The notes under the pieces are model-generated. The model did not search any database and was not told the DNA's origin. It saw only the letters and a list, made by a program, of their open reading frames with translations. Shown piece after piece: positions 39,176 to 47,603 of a stretch of DNA of 64,000 nucleotides. This stretch comes from Pseudomonadota bacterium (lineage in GTDB: Bacteria; Pseudomonadota; Gammaproteobacteria; Xanthomonadales; Rhodanobacteraceae), in contig JAFEFS010000081.1 in NCBI GenBank assembly GCA_018240465.1, positions 1 through 64,000 of the forward strand. Reading direction: 5' to 3'. The position numbers were made by a program, and so were the translations under genes. The stretch's first letter is position 1. Every line of letters begins with the position of its first letter.

Positions 39176-40084
39176 TCAATCCGCCACGTCCGGCTCGAAG
39201 AAACTCCAGCGGATCTCGGGAAAACGCTGCTTCATCGCGGCCTCGACCGCGTTGATCGCCTCGATCACGCCGCGGTCGGACCGGTTGCCGCGCATCTCCA
39301 CCTTCACCGCGACCATGATCTCGCTGCCAAGCTGCAGCGTGATGAGGTTGAATACGCGCGCGATTTCGGGGCGGCCGTCGAGGAACGCGCGGATCGCCGC
39401 GTTCACTTCGGCGTCAGCGCTCTGCCCGACCAGCAGCGCCTTGACTTCGATCGCGACGAACACGGCGACGACGACGAGCAGCACGCCGATCGCGAGCGTG
39501 CCGATCGCATCGAAGATCGGGTTGCCGGTAAGCACCGTGAGCAGCACCGCGAGCAGGGCGAAGACAAGGCCGAGCAGCGCGGCGAGGTCCTCGCCGAAGA
39601 TCACGATCAACTCGCTCTGCCGGCTTTCGCGGAACCAGTGCCAAAGCGAGTGTGAGCCGCGCACCTTGTTCACTTCGATCATGCAGCCACGCATCGAAAA
39701 ACTTTCGGCGACGATGCCGAAGGCGAGTACGCCGACCGCCAGCCACGGCCACTTCACCGGCTCGGGCTCGTGCAGCTTGTGCAGGCCTTCGTAGATCGAG
39801 AATGCACCGCCGACGCTGAACAGCAACAGGGCGACGAGGAATGACCAGAAATAGATTTCCTTGCCGTGACCGAGCGGATAGTCCGGCGACGGTGGCGCCT
39901 TGGCCTGCTTGAGGCCGAGCAGCAGCAGCAACTGGTTGCCGCAGTCGGCGAGCGAGTGCACGGCTTCCGCGGTCATCGCACCGGAGCCGGTGATGACGGC
40001 GGCGGCGGCCTTGGACAGAAAAATCGCGAAGTTCGCGCCGAGCGCGTAAAAGATCGTTTTCAGCGAATCGGCCTTGCCCGACAT
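39176..40084 (-). CDS. Cation diffusion facilitator family transporter
   Basis: A 302-residue metal/proton antiporter. Six membrane helices lie in residues 8-210. The metal-site motifs are AEAVHSLADCGNQ in helix 2 and VIFGEDLAALLG in helix 5. The C-terminal cytoplasmic domain (ARVFNLITLQLGSEIMVAVK, RFPEIRWSFFEPDVAD) has the metallochaperone-like fold. The motif residues H/D and E/D are compatible with Zn or Fe/Mn transport, which cannot be resolved. AAGGAAA precedes the ATG at 40084; the gene starts two bases after the YjbR stop. Confidence 0.88.
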   Translation of the reverse strand: MSGKADSLKTIFYALGANFAIFLSKAAAAVITGSGAMTAEAVHSLADCGNQLLLLLGLKQAKAPPSPDYPLGHGKEIYFWSFLVALLLFSVGGAFSIYEGLHKLHEPEPVKWPWLAVGVLAFGIVAESFSMRGCMIEVNKVRGSHSLWHWFRESRQSELIVIFGEDLAALLGLVFALLAVLLTVLTGNPIFDAIGTLAIGVLLVVVAVFVAIEVKALLVGQSADAEVNAAIRAFLDGRPEIARVFNLITLQLGSEIMVAVKVEMRGNRSDRGVIEAINAVEAAMKQRFPEIRWSFFEPDVAD

Positions 40085-40086
40085 TG

Positions 40087-40494
40087 TTATACTTTTTCCT
40101 TTGTGGATTTCTTCGCGATTCCGGCACCCGCTCCCGCGGCCGCAGGCTGGTCCAGCGCCGCCTGTTGACGCTTGCTCAGACCTGCGCGCACGAGCGCATA
40201 GGAACGCTGCACGAATTCGCCGATCTTCGCGCGCGCGAACCGCTCGGGCTCGGCGATCGATACCCAGAACGCGCGCGCCATGTACGCGGCCGGCACGATG
40301 CCGGGCTGGTCGGTCAGCTCGAGGAAGCGCTCGGCATCGACCTTGAACGAGATGCGCCCGCGGTGCGGACCATGCAGGCAGTACACGGCGAACATCTTGC
40401 CGCAGACGGTGAAAACCAGGTCGTCGTCCCATTTCACCGCGCTGGCGACGCCGGGCCAGCCCCGGCTCAGCGCTTTCAGTTCCGTTTCGTTCAT
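40087..40494 (-). CDS. MmcQ/YjbR family protein
   Basis: A 135-residue protein of the double-wing MmcQ/YjbR fold. VASAVKWDDDLVFTVCGKMF and AVYCLHGPHRGRISFKVDAE are the typical strand pairs, and AYMARAFWVSIAEPE follows. The last 25 residues (Ala/Gly/Lys-rich, ending STKEKV) are probably a flexible tail. Proteins of this fold may bind DNA; the function is unknown. It is apparently co-transcribed with the CDF transporter. Confidence 0.85.
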   Translation of the reverse strand: MNETELKALSRGWPGVASAVKWDDDLVFTVCGKMFAVYCLHGPHRGRISFKVDAERFLELTDQPGIVPAAYMARAFWVSIAEPERFARAKIGEFVQRSYALVRAGLSKRQQAALDQPAAAGAGAGIAKKSTKEKV

Positions 40495-40624
40495 GATGCG
40501 ATCACCGAAAAACGCACAACGCCGAGGGTTTGCAGCCGCCGCATGAACGACGGGTCATATTGCTGAACGATTGCGGCGGCATTTAGGTGGGCTGCTCCAA
40601 ATCGAACGCCCAAGATGCGATGCC

Positions 40625-41266
40625 ATGAACACTGTAGCAAATCCGCGCAGGCTCGCCGAGCGCTGGGCGCTGCCGCGCCAGGCGCGCGGCATGCGTCCGC
40701 CGCCGCGCCGCAGCGAACGGCGCACACCGCGGCGCGACGCCGACGGTGGCGAGCGGCTGACCGCCCGCGACGGCACGCCATTGGTGCTGCGCCAGATTCG
40801 CGCCGATGATGTCGAGGCGCTCCAGCGCTTCTTCCATCGCCTGACTCCCGAGGAAGTGCGCCTGCGTTTCCTGCACCCGCTCAACGAGCTGCCCGACGCG
40901 TTCGCGCACCAGCTCTGCGAGCTCGATCCCGCGCTCGCTTTCGCCTGGGTGCTGGCGGCGCCGGACGATCCGGTACGCCCCGACCTGCCGATCGAAATCC
41001 ATGCGGTCGCGCGTGCGCACTTCGATCCCGTGCTGGCCCACGCCGAGTACGCAATCGTCGTCGAAGGCCGCTTCGCGCGCCAAGGCTTCGGCAGCCTGCT
41101 CATGCAGCGCACGATCGCCTCGGCGCGCCGCCTCGGCGCAGTTGAACTGTGGAGCGATGTGCTGCTGGAAAACAGCGCGATGCTCGACCTGTGCACGCGA
41201 CTCGGTTTCCACCGCGGCATGTCGCTCAACAACCCGGGCGTCGTGCGCGTCAGCCTCGCGCTGTAG
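40625..41266 (+). CDS. GNAT acetyltransferase with Arg/Pro-rich N-terminal extension
   Basis: A 213-residue protein. After a basic, Arg/Pro-rich leader of about 40 residues (PRQARGMRPPPRRSERRTPR), the GNAT domain runs from LVLRQIRADDVEALQRFFHR to the end. FFHRLTPEEVRLRFLHPLNE is shared with the acetyltransferase halves of protein-lysine acetyltransferases of the Pat/AcuA group. The acetyl-CoA loop is VEGRFARQGFGSLLMQRTIA. Such proteins often acetylate acetyl-CoA synthetase, but this is inference. It converges with the M13 peptidase gene. Confidence 0.8.
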   Translation: MNTVANPRRLAERWALPRQARGMRPPPRRSERRTPRRDADGGERLTARDGTPLVLRQIRADDVEALQRFFHRLTPEEVRLRFLHPLNELPDAFAHQLCELDPALAFAWVLAAPDDPVRPDLPIEIHAVARAHFDPVLAHAEYAIVVEGRFARQGFGSLLMQRTIASARRLGAVELWSDVLLENSAMLDLCTRLGFHRGMSLNNPGVVRVSLAL

Positions 41267-41286
41267 CGCACGACCGCCCGGTGCGG

Positions 41287-43359
41287 TCACCAGATGCGCA
41301 CGCGATCGGCCTCGGCGCGATACATCGCCTGACCCGGCTTCACCCCGAACGCTTCGTGGAATTCGCCGATGTTGGAGAGCGGACCGTTGACGCGCCACTT
41401 CGCCGGCGCATGCACGTCGCTGAGCAGGGACTGGCGCAGCGCTTCCTCGCGTTCCTCGAAGATCCACGACAAGGCATAACCGAGGAAGAAGCGCTGCACC
41501 GGCGTGTAGCCCGCGATCTTCTCGCCGCGCTTGTACTGCTCGGTCTTCTTGAACGCATCGAGGCCGATGAGGATGCCGCCGTAGTCGGCGATATTTTCGC
41601 CGAGGCTGGCTTTGCCGTTGATGTGCAGGCCCGGCAGCGGCTCGTAGCCGTCGAACTGCCTGACCATGACCTGCGCGCGCTCGGTGAACTTGCGCGCGTC
41701 GTCGGCGGTCCACCAGTCGCTGAGGTTGCCCTTGGCATCGAACTGGCGGCCCTCGTCATCGAAGCCGTGGGTGATCTCGTGGCCGATCGTCGAGGCGGCG
41801 GCGTAGCCGTAGATGACCGCGTCGTCGATGTCGCCGTCCTTGAAGCCGGGAATCGCGAACTGCGCGGCCGGCAGCACGATTTCGTTGTTCGGGGGATAGT
41901 AGTAGGCGTTGTAGGTCTGCGGCGTCATCTCCCACTCGCTGCGGTCGACCGGCTTGCCGAACTTCGACAACATGTCATTCCACGCCCAGCGCCGCGCGTT
42001 CATGACGTTTTCCGCGTACGACGCGCGGCCGACGCTCAGCGCGGAATAATCCTTCCACTTGTCCGGGTAGCCGACCTTTTTCGTCACCGCGGCGAGCTTC
42101 TCGCGCGCCTTGGCCTTGGTCGCCGCGCTCATCCAGTCGAGCTTGTCGATGCGTTCGCCATAGGCGCTGCGGATCGCCTCGACCGCGGCGTTGTAGCGCT
42201 GCTTGGTCTGGTCCGGAAAATATTCGGCGACGAAGATGCGGCCGAGAATCATGCCCATCGCGCGGTTCTCTGCGTCGAGCGTGCGCTTCCAGCGCGGACG
42301 CTGTTCCTTCTGCCCGCGTAGCACCTTGCCGTAGAAGTTGAAGCTCTCCTCGTCGAAGGCCCGATTCAACGCGCCCGCATAGGAATCGACGAGGCGCACG
42401 CGCAGGTAGTCGCGCAGCACCGGCGCTGGCGTGCCCTTGAGCTGCGCCTGCAGCCCGGCGAAGAATTCCGGTTGACCGACGATGACGTACGCTGCGTCGA
42501 GTTTCCAGCCGTGCAGGCGATCGGCCCAGGCGATCGCCGGAGTAACCTTTTGCGTGAACTCGGCCGGCACCATCTTGTTGTAGTTCTTTTCCGGGTCGCG
42601 CAGATCCTCGAGCTTGCGCGAAACCTTCGCCAGCGCGGTCTCGAACGCCATCACCTTCTGCGCCTGCGCGGTGGCCGACTTCGCCTCCGCGCCGAGCAGC
42701 TTGAGCACGTTGGCCAGATGCACCACATAGGCCGCGCGCGCCTTGGCCACGCCGGCTTCGGTGTTGAAGTAGTAGTCGCGCTCGGGCAGGCCGAGGCCGC
42801 CTTGCGCGGCATGCACGGCCATCACCTCGCTCGCCTTTTCGTCCTGGAACACGCCGAAATCGAAGAACGCGCCGACGCCGAGCGGTTGCAGCGCGAAGGC
42901 GACGTCGAGCGCGGAGGCGGAGTCGTTCACTGCGTCGATCCGCGCGAGCTGCGCCTTCAGCGGCGCGAGCCCGTTGCGCTCGGCGAGGGCTTCGTCCATC
43001 GCCGTCGCCCAGAAGTCGCCGATCTTCTGCGCATCGCTGCCGGGTGCGGCGTTCTTCTGCGCAGCCGAGTCTTCACTGATCTTGCGCAGTCGGGTGTAAA
43101 GCTCGTCCTGCACCGCGCGGCCGATGCCCCAGTTCGCCTCCGCGGCCGGGATCGGATGCGCCTTGAGCCAGGCGCCGTTGGCGTAGGAAAAAAAATCGTC
43201 GCCCGGATTGACCGCGGCGTCGACGTTGGCCGCGACCACGTCGGGCTTGACCGCCGCCGCCGTGTCCGCGACCGCGATGGAAGAACCCATGCCGAGCACG
43301 CCCACGCCGACCGCACAAGCGAGCGACAACCGGCTCAAGGAAATGGCCAGCTTTTTCAT
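41287..43359 (-). CDS. M13-family zinc metallopeptidase (neprilysin-like), exported
   Basis: A 690-residue oligopeptidase. The signal peptide is LAISLSRLSLACAVGVGVLG, probably cleaved after SIAVA. NPGDDFFSYANGAWLKAHPI is the usual M13 N-terminal signature. The zinc motif STIGHEITHGFDDEGRQFD and the downstream GLHINGKASLGENIADYGG (third ligand Glu and Asp) are intact. NAYYYPPNNEIVLPAAQ is the substrate-binding NAYY region, and the protein ends with R-I-W like other family members. It should degrade small peptides in the periplasm. The ATG at 43359 has GGGGAA upstream; a TTG two codons earlier is not preferred. Confidence 0.95.
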   Translation of the reverse strand: MKKLAISLSRLSLACAVGVGVLGMGSSIAVADTAAAVKPDVVAANVDAAVNPGDDFFSYANGAWLKAHPIPAAEANWGIGRAVQDELYTRLRKISEDSAAQKNAAPGSDAQKIGDFWATAMDEALAERNGLAPLKAQLARIDAVNDSASALDVAFALQPLGVGAFFDFGVFQDEKASEVMAVHAAQGGLGLPERDYYFNTEAGVAKARAAYVVHLANVLKLLGAEAKSATAQAQKVMAFETALAKVSRKLEDLRDPEKNYNKMVPAEFTQKVTPAIAWADRLHGWKLDAAYVIVGQPEFFAGLQAQLKGTPAPVLRDYLRVRLVDSYAGALNRAFDEESFNFYGKVLRGQKEQRPRWKRTLDAENRAMGMILGRIFVAEYFPDQTKQRYNAAVEAIRSAYGERIDKLDWMSAATKAKAREKLAAVTKKVGYPDKWKDYSALSVGRASYAENVMNARRWAWNDMLSKFGKPVDRSEWEMTPQTYNAYYYPPNNEIVLPAAQFAIPGFKDGDIDDAVIYGYAAASTIGHEITHGFDDEGRQFDAKGNLSDWWTADDARKFTERAQVMVRQFDGYEPLPGLHINGKASLGENIADYGGILIGLDAFKKTEQYKRGEKIAGYTPVQRFFLGYALSWIFEEREEALRQSLLSDVHAPAKWRVNGPLSNIGEFHEAFGVKPGQAMYRAEADRVRIW

Positions 43360-43470
43360 CAGCAATTCCCCGCAGCAGAAAGAGCGCCGATGCTAGCGCG
43401 CCGGGGCGATCGAACGCCCCTGCCTCAAGTCACGACTGCATGGCGCTCCTCGCCCAGACACGCGCCAAAT

Positions 43471-44778
43471 TCATTCCGCCGCCGCGGTCGCGGGCTTGCC
43501 CTGCGCGCGATAGACCACACCGCCTTTCATCACGAAATCGACCTTGCGCAGCAACGCCGGATCGGCGAGTGGATCGCCGCCGACGGCGACGAGGTCGGCA
43601 TAACGTCCCGGCTGCAGCGAGCCGATGCGGTCGCTCGCGCCGATCAGCTCGGCCGCGTTGCGCGTCGCGGCGAGGATCGCGTTCTGCACACTCATGCCGT
43701 TGGCGGTCAGCAGCGCGAACTCCTCGGTATGGTCACCTTCGCCGATGTCAGTGCCGTAGGCGATCTTCACGCCCGACTTCAGCGCCAGCGGCAGGTTCTT
43801 CTTCGGCAGCAGATCGTTGGCCAGCTCCTTCTGCGCGGTGCCCGGAGGCAGCAGTTCGGGGTGCTCCTGCGCGACCTGGTAGAACACGTCATACACCGTC
43901 AGTGTCGGCACGAGATACGTGCCCTTCTCCTTCATCAGCGCGAACGTCTGCGCCGTGGCGAACGAGCCATGCTCGACCGAGTCGACGCCGGCGCGCACCG
44001 CGTTTTCGATCGCGCCGGCCGGGTAGATGTGCGCCGCCACCTTCATGCCCAGCGCGTGCGCGGCCTCGACCGCGGCGCGGATTTCCTCGTTGGTCATGGT
44101 CTGCGCGCGCGGATCGTCGCCGGTCGAGGCGATGCCGCCCGAGGGCATCAGCTTGATCAGGTCGGCGCCGCGGCGCTTGTGCTCGCGCACGCGCAGGCGC
44201 GCCTGCTCGGGCGAGTCGACGATGCCGTTTTCCCAACCGACGTGCGCGAGTTTCGGATCGAGGCCGTTGCGCGGATCGCCGTGGCCGCCGGTCGGGCCGA
44301 GCGGCTCGAGCGCCACCCACAGACGCGGCCCCGGCGTCTTGCCTGCGTTGATCGCATCGCGCAAGGCGACGCTTTCGTCGCCGCCGCCCGCATCGCGCGC
44401 GCTGGTGAAGCCCTGCTGCAGCATCTGCCGCGCAAACAGGGCTGCGTCGAAGGCGCGGTCGAGGTCGGAATGGGTCAGCCAGTCCTCGACCGCGTTGGTG
44501 CGGCTCGGCAGCTTCGCCGCCACGTGCACGTGGCAGTCGATGAAGCCCGGCAGCACGGTCGCTTTGGACAGATCGACCACTTCCGCGCCGGCCAGCGTCT
44601 TGAAGCCGGGTTCGACCGCAGTGATGCGGTCGTCATGGATGAGGATCGACACATCGTGTCGCGGCGCGCCGCCGCTGCCGTCGATCAGCGTGCCGGCGTG
44701 GACGACAATGTCCTTTGCCGTGGCGAACGAAACCGTCACGAGAAGCAACGCGGCGGTGAGCGACATGCGCTGGATCAT
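43471..44778 (-). CDS. Secreted metal-dependent amidohydrolase (imidazolonepropionase/prolidase-like)
   Basis: A 435-residue exported enzyme with signal peptide MSLTAALLLVTVSFATA. Metal ligands are HVHV in LPGFIDCHVHVAAK, the bridging Lys in DLIKLMPSGGI, His in KVAAHIYPAGA, His in VDSVEHGSFAT and Asp in IAYGTDIGEGDH. The protein closes with IGSLQPGRYADLVAVGGDPL. This is the cluster of peptidase-like amidohydrolases (Xaa-Arg/Xaa-Pro dipeptidases) often found in Xanthomonadales. It lies 112 bases upstream of the M13 peptidase gene, on the same strand, suggesting a shared role in peptide use. Confidence 0.88.
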   Translation of the reverse strand: MIQRMSLTAALLLVTVSFATAKDIVVHAGTLIDGSGGAPRHDVSILIHDDRITAVEPGFKTLAGAEVVDLSKATVLPGFIDCHVHVAAKLPSRTNAVEDWLTHSDLDRAFDAALFARQMLQQGFTSARDAGGGDESVALRDAINAGKTPGPRLWVALEPLGPTGGHGDPRNGLDPKLAHVGWENGIVDSPEQARLRVREHKRRGADLIKLMPSGGIASTGDDPRAQTMTNEEIRAAVEAAHALGMKVAAHIYPAGAIENAVRAGVDSVEHGSFATAQTFALMKEKGTYLVPTLTVYDVFYQVAQEHPELLPPGTAQKELANDLLPKKNLPLALKSGVKIAYGTDIGEGDHTEEFALLTANGMSVQNAILAATRNAAELIGASDRIGSLQPGRYADLVAVGGDPLADPALLRKVDFVMKGGVVYRAQGKPATAAAE

Positions 44779-44826
44779 GGTTGGCCTAGCCTCGGGAAGT
44801 TCGTATGCAAAACGATGACCGCCACT

Positions 44827-45525
44827 CTAGCGCGCGGTTCCGGCGGATGCGAGGCGATAGTGACCATCCTTGACTGAAATCCGCGGCGGCACGCGATCGC
44901 GCTCGAACAGCGCGTGCGCCGGCGCGAGCTCCTGCCAGAACGCATGCCACGGCGAGCCTGCACTTGCCGCGAGCGTGGCGTCGGTGGGACGAAATGGAAA
45001 GACGTGCACGTCGAACGCACTCTGTCCCGCGCGCAGCGCTGCCGCAGCCAGCGTGTAGATTTCCTCGATGCCGGCATCGCCCATCGCGTAGCAGCCGATG
45101 GACACGCAGCCGCCGTGCACCATCAGCGCGCTGCCGCTGCGGCCATGCGCGCGATCGTAGTCATTCGGGTAGCCGAGGTTGAAGGCGAGATGGTAGCGGC
45201 TCAGCGGATTGAGCTGGCGCGCCGCGACCGGATAAAAGCCTTCCGGCGCCTGGTTGTCGCCCTCGTGCAGCTTCGGGCCGAGATCGCCGGAGAACTTGCA
45301 GATCGGGTATTTGCGGAAAAGCACGAATGTCCCATCGTCGCCGCGCAGCCATAGTTCGAGTTCCGCCTCGCGCTTGAAGATGCGGATGAACACCGGCGCG
45401 CCGTAGCGCAGATGCCGTGCCGCTAGTCCGTGCTCGAGCGCGGGCCGCACGCGCGCAGCCGCCGCGCGTGCGCGCGCGGAGTCGGGAATGGAATCGGCAG
45501 CAGCGGTGCCGGGCACGGCGGTCAT
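44827..45525 (-). CDS. L,D-transpeptidase (YkuD/YafK-like) domain protein without obvious signal peptide
   Basis: A 232-residue protein with the catalytic motif VHGGCVSIGCYAM (His...Ser-x-Gly-Cys). Its substrate-side segment NPLSRYHLAFNLGYPNDYDR is typical of the YafK/DpaA branch of the family, whose members form or cut cross-links between peptidoglycan and lipoprotein. The N-terminus from the ATG at 45525 (MTAVPGTAAADSIPDSARAR) lacks a hydrophobic helix. In-frame codons further upstream give a more hydrophobic sequence but no usable start codon was found, so export remains unexplained. Confidence 0.82.
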   Translation of the reverse strand: MTAVPGTAAADSIPDSARARAAAARVRPALEHGLAARHLRYGAPVFIRIFKREAELELWLRGDDGTFVLFRKYPICKFSGDLGPKLHEGDNQAPEGFYPVAARQLNPLSRYHLAFNLGYPNDYDRAHGRSGSALMVHGGCVSIGCYAMGDAGIEEIYTLAAAALRAGQSAFDVHVFPFRPTDATLAASAGSPWHAFWQELAPAHALFERDRVPPRISVKDGHYRLASAGTAR

Positions 45526-45737
45526 CGTCAGTGCAACGCGAGCAGGATGCGGAAGTGAGGAAACGCGCGGCGCGCATACCCTGCCTCGGCATTGCCGTGG
45601 ACTGCATCCACGCCGGTCGAGGCCCGCGCGACGCGACGCTCGCCTCCCTGCCGACTGCGGCCTTGCATCCCGGCCGGCTTCGTCCGAGCATGCGCTATCG
45701 CGACGGTGACCATGCCGTCGCCGACCAAGGAATCCTG

Positions 45738-46136
45738 ATGAAGCATCACAGCAAAGGCGCGTTCGAGGTGAAGCTGCAGCCGCTGGACGCGTACAACCGC
45801 ACCGAAGGCTCGGGCCTCGGCCGTATGTCCATCGACAAACAGTTTCACGGCGAACTGGATGCGACCAGCCAGGGCGAAATGCTGCACGCCGGAAACTCCA
45901 AGGGTTCGGGCGGCTACGTCGCGATCGAGCGCGTGACCGGCACGCTCGACGGCAGGCGCGGCGCGTTCTCGCTGCAGCACAACGCGACGATGACCAACGG
46001 CGTACCGTACCTCGACATCATCGTCGTGCCGGGTTCGGGCAGCGGCGAACTCGTCGGGCTCGATGGCACGATGAAGATCATCATCGAGGCCGGCGGCAAG
46101 CATTTCTACGAATTCGACTACGAACTGGCGCAGTAG
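45738..46136 (+). CDS. DUF3224 domain protein
   Basis: A 132-residue protein of the allene-oxide-cyclase-like barrel family DUF3224. Typical segments are AKGAFEVKLQ-like openings, MSIDKQFHGELDATSQGEML, GYVAIERVTGTLDGRRGAFS, LQHNATMTNG and GSGSGELVGLDGTMKIII. AAGGAA precedes the ATG at 45738, and the in-frame upstream region is the antisense of the transpeptidase leader. The function is unknown; no signal peptide. Confidence 0.88.
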   Translation: MKHHSKGAFEVKLQPLDAYNRTEGSGLGRMSIDKQFHGELDATSQGEMLHAGNSKGSGGYVAIERVTGTLDGRRGAFSLQHNATMTNGVPYLDIIVVPGSGSGELVGLDGTMKIIIEAGGKHFYEFDYELAQ

Positions 46137-46172
46137 CTTCCCTTCCCCGGTGGGAGAAGGGAAGAAAAGATC

Positions 46173-47522
46173 TCACACTCTGCGCGCCAACTCTGCAGCA
46201 ACATCCTTCGCCGCAACCAGCGTCTTCGCGACGTCGTCGTGCGTATGTGCAGTGGAGACGAACAGGTTCTCGTAGGCGCCCGGATGGAACAGCACGCCGC
46301 GCTTGAGCATGCCTCGCCACCAGACATCGAAAATCTTCTGGTCGGCGTGCCGCTCGGCGTCGCGGTAATTGTGAATCGGCGCGTTCGCGAACCAGACCTG
46401 CATGAGCGGGCCGATGCCGACGACGTACGCCGGCAAGCCCGCATCCTTGAGCACCTTTTCCAGGCCGAAGCGCAACGCGTCGGAGACCGCGTCGAGCCTC
46501 GGATAGAGCCCCGGCGTATTGAGCTCGTCGAGCGCGGCATTCGCCGCGGCGATCGCGATGCCGTTGGCGCTGTAGGTGCCGGCCATCGACACCGTGCCGT
46601 TGGCGACCAGCGCCATGATATCGGCGCGGCCGCCCATCGCCGCGACCGGGAAGCCGCCGCCGACGCCCTTGGCGAACACGGACAGGTCGGGCTTGATGCC
46701 GAGACGGCCCTGCGCGCCGGCGAGGCCGAGGCGGAAGCCGGTGATGACTTCGTCGAAGATCAGCACGATGCCGTGCTTGCGGGTCAGCTCGCGCATCGCC
46801 TCGAGATAGCCCGGCTGCGGCAGGATGCAGCCGGTATTGCACATCACCGGTTCGGTCAGCACCGCGGCGATGTTGTCGCCTTCGCGCTTGATCGTCTCGG
46901 CGAGCAGGTCGGCATCGTTCCACGGCAGGATGATCAGATTTTCCTCGACGCCCATGGGCATGCCCGGGCCCTGCGCCACCGGAACCGGATGGTCGTCGGG
47001 GCCGGCTTTGTCGAGCGCCGGGTGTTTGCTCCAGTACACGCCATCGGAGAAGCCGTGGTACATGCCCTCGAAGCGGATGATCTTGTTGCGCTTGGTGAAG
47101 GCGCGCGCGAGGCGCGTCGCGTAGAGCACGGCCTCGGTGCCCGTATTGCACAGGCGCACCCTATCCACGCTCGGCACGGCGTCGACGATCTTCCGCGCCA
47201 GACGCGCTTCGTCCGCCGTCGGCAGCGCGAACACGGTGCCGCGCTGCTGGATGAAATCGACCACGGCCTGGGTAATGCGCGGCGGACGATGGCCGAAGAT
47301 CATCGGCCCGAGGCCGAGCAGATAGTCGATGTAGACGTTGCCGTCGACGTCGGTGAGGCGCGAGCCTTCGCCCCGGTCGACGAACAGCGGATACGGATTC
47401 CAGCCCGACCAGGTCGCACGCGCGGTGCTGTTGACTCCGCCGGGAATGAGCTTGCACGCGGTCTCGAACAGCTTGCCGCTGCCGCTGGTTTCGAGACCGG
47501 CGATGAGTTGGGTGTTGGACAT
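46173..47522 (-). CDS. PLP-dependent class III aminotransferase, HemL-like
   Basis: A 449-residue fold-type I PLP enzyme. CKLIPGGVNSTARATWSGWN resembles the glutamate-1-semialdehyde aminomutase start, and DVDGNVYIDYLLGLGPMIFG follows. VRLCNTGTEAVLYATRLARA is the phosphate-binding turn. LIFDEVITGFRLG has the Asp contacting the pyridine nitrogen, and LSVFAKGVGGGFPVAAMGG contains the PLP lysine. Several positions differ from true HemL (WSGW, LLGLGPMIFGHRPP), so this is probably a paralogue with another substrate. A phosphatase gene lies 81 bases upstream on the same strand. Naming it hemL would be unsafe without seeing whether another copy exists. Confidence 0.8.
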   Translation of the reverse strand: MSNTQLIAGLETSGSGKLFETACKLIPGGVNSTARATWSGWNPYPLFVDRGEGSRLTDVDGNVYIDYLLGLGPMIFGHRPPRITQAVVDFIQQRGTVFALPTADEARLARKIVDAVPSVDRVRLCNTGTEAVLYATRLARAFTKRNKIIRFEGMYHGFSDGVYWSKHPALDKAGPDDHPVPVAQGPGMPMGVEENLIILPWNDADLLAETIKREGDNIAAVLTEPVMCNTGCILPQPGYLEAMRELTRKHGIVLIFDEVITGFRLGLAGAQGRLGIKPDLSVFAKGVGGGFPVAAMGGRADIMALVANGTVSMAGTYSANGIAIAAANAALDELNTPGLYPRLDAVSDALRFGLEKVLKDAGLPAYVVGIGPLMQVWFANAPIHNYRDAERHADQKIFDVWWRGMLKRGVLFHPGAYENLFVSTAHTHDDVAKTLVAAKDVAAELARRV

Positions 47523-47554
47523 GGAGTTACCTCAGAAAGAAATGCTTTTCGTCC

Positions 47555-47580
47555 GTCATTCCCGCCTTCGCGGGAATGAC
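47555..47580. repeat. Perfect palindromic repeat (11-bp stem, 4-base loop)
   Basis: GTCATTCCCGC, loop CTTC, then GCGGGAATGAC: a perfect 11-bp stem in the 81-base spacer between the phosphatase and aminotransferase genes. The sequence is of the CATTCCCGCGAAGGCGGGAA kind found scattered between genes in many beta- and gammaproteobacteria. It lacks a T-tract in the minus-strand direction, so a role as an RNA-stability or mobile repeat is as likely as termination. Confidence 0.8.
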
Positions 47581-47603
47581 GAGCGGAGAATTGATACGGA
47601 AGT

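Noticed and set aside
42472..44877. 801-codon open frame on the plus strand
   Set aside because: Antisense to the M13 peptidase and amidohydrolase genes, both of which carry intact catalytic motifs; the composition is the usual Arg/His/Gly shadow pattern.
46173..47522. Direct naming of the aminotransferase as hemL
   Set aside because: The overall similarity is clear, but several conserved HemL segments differ; a class III label is safer until the genome is checked for another copy.
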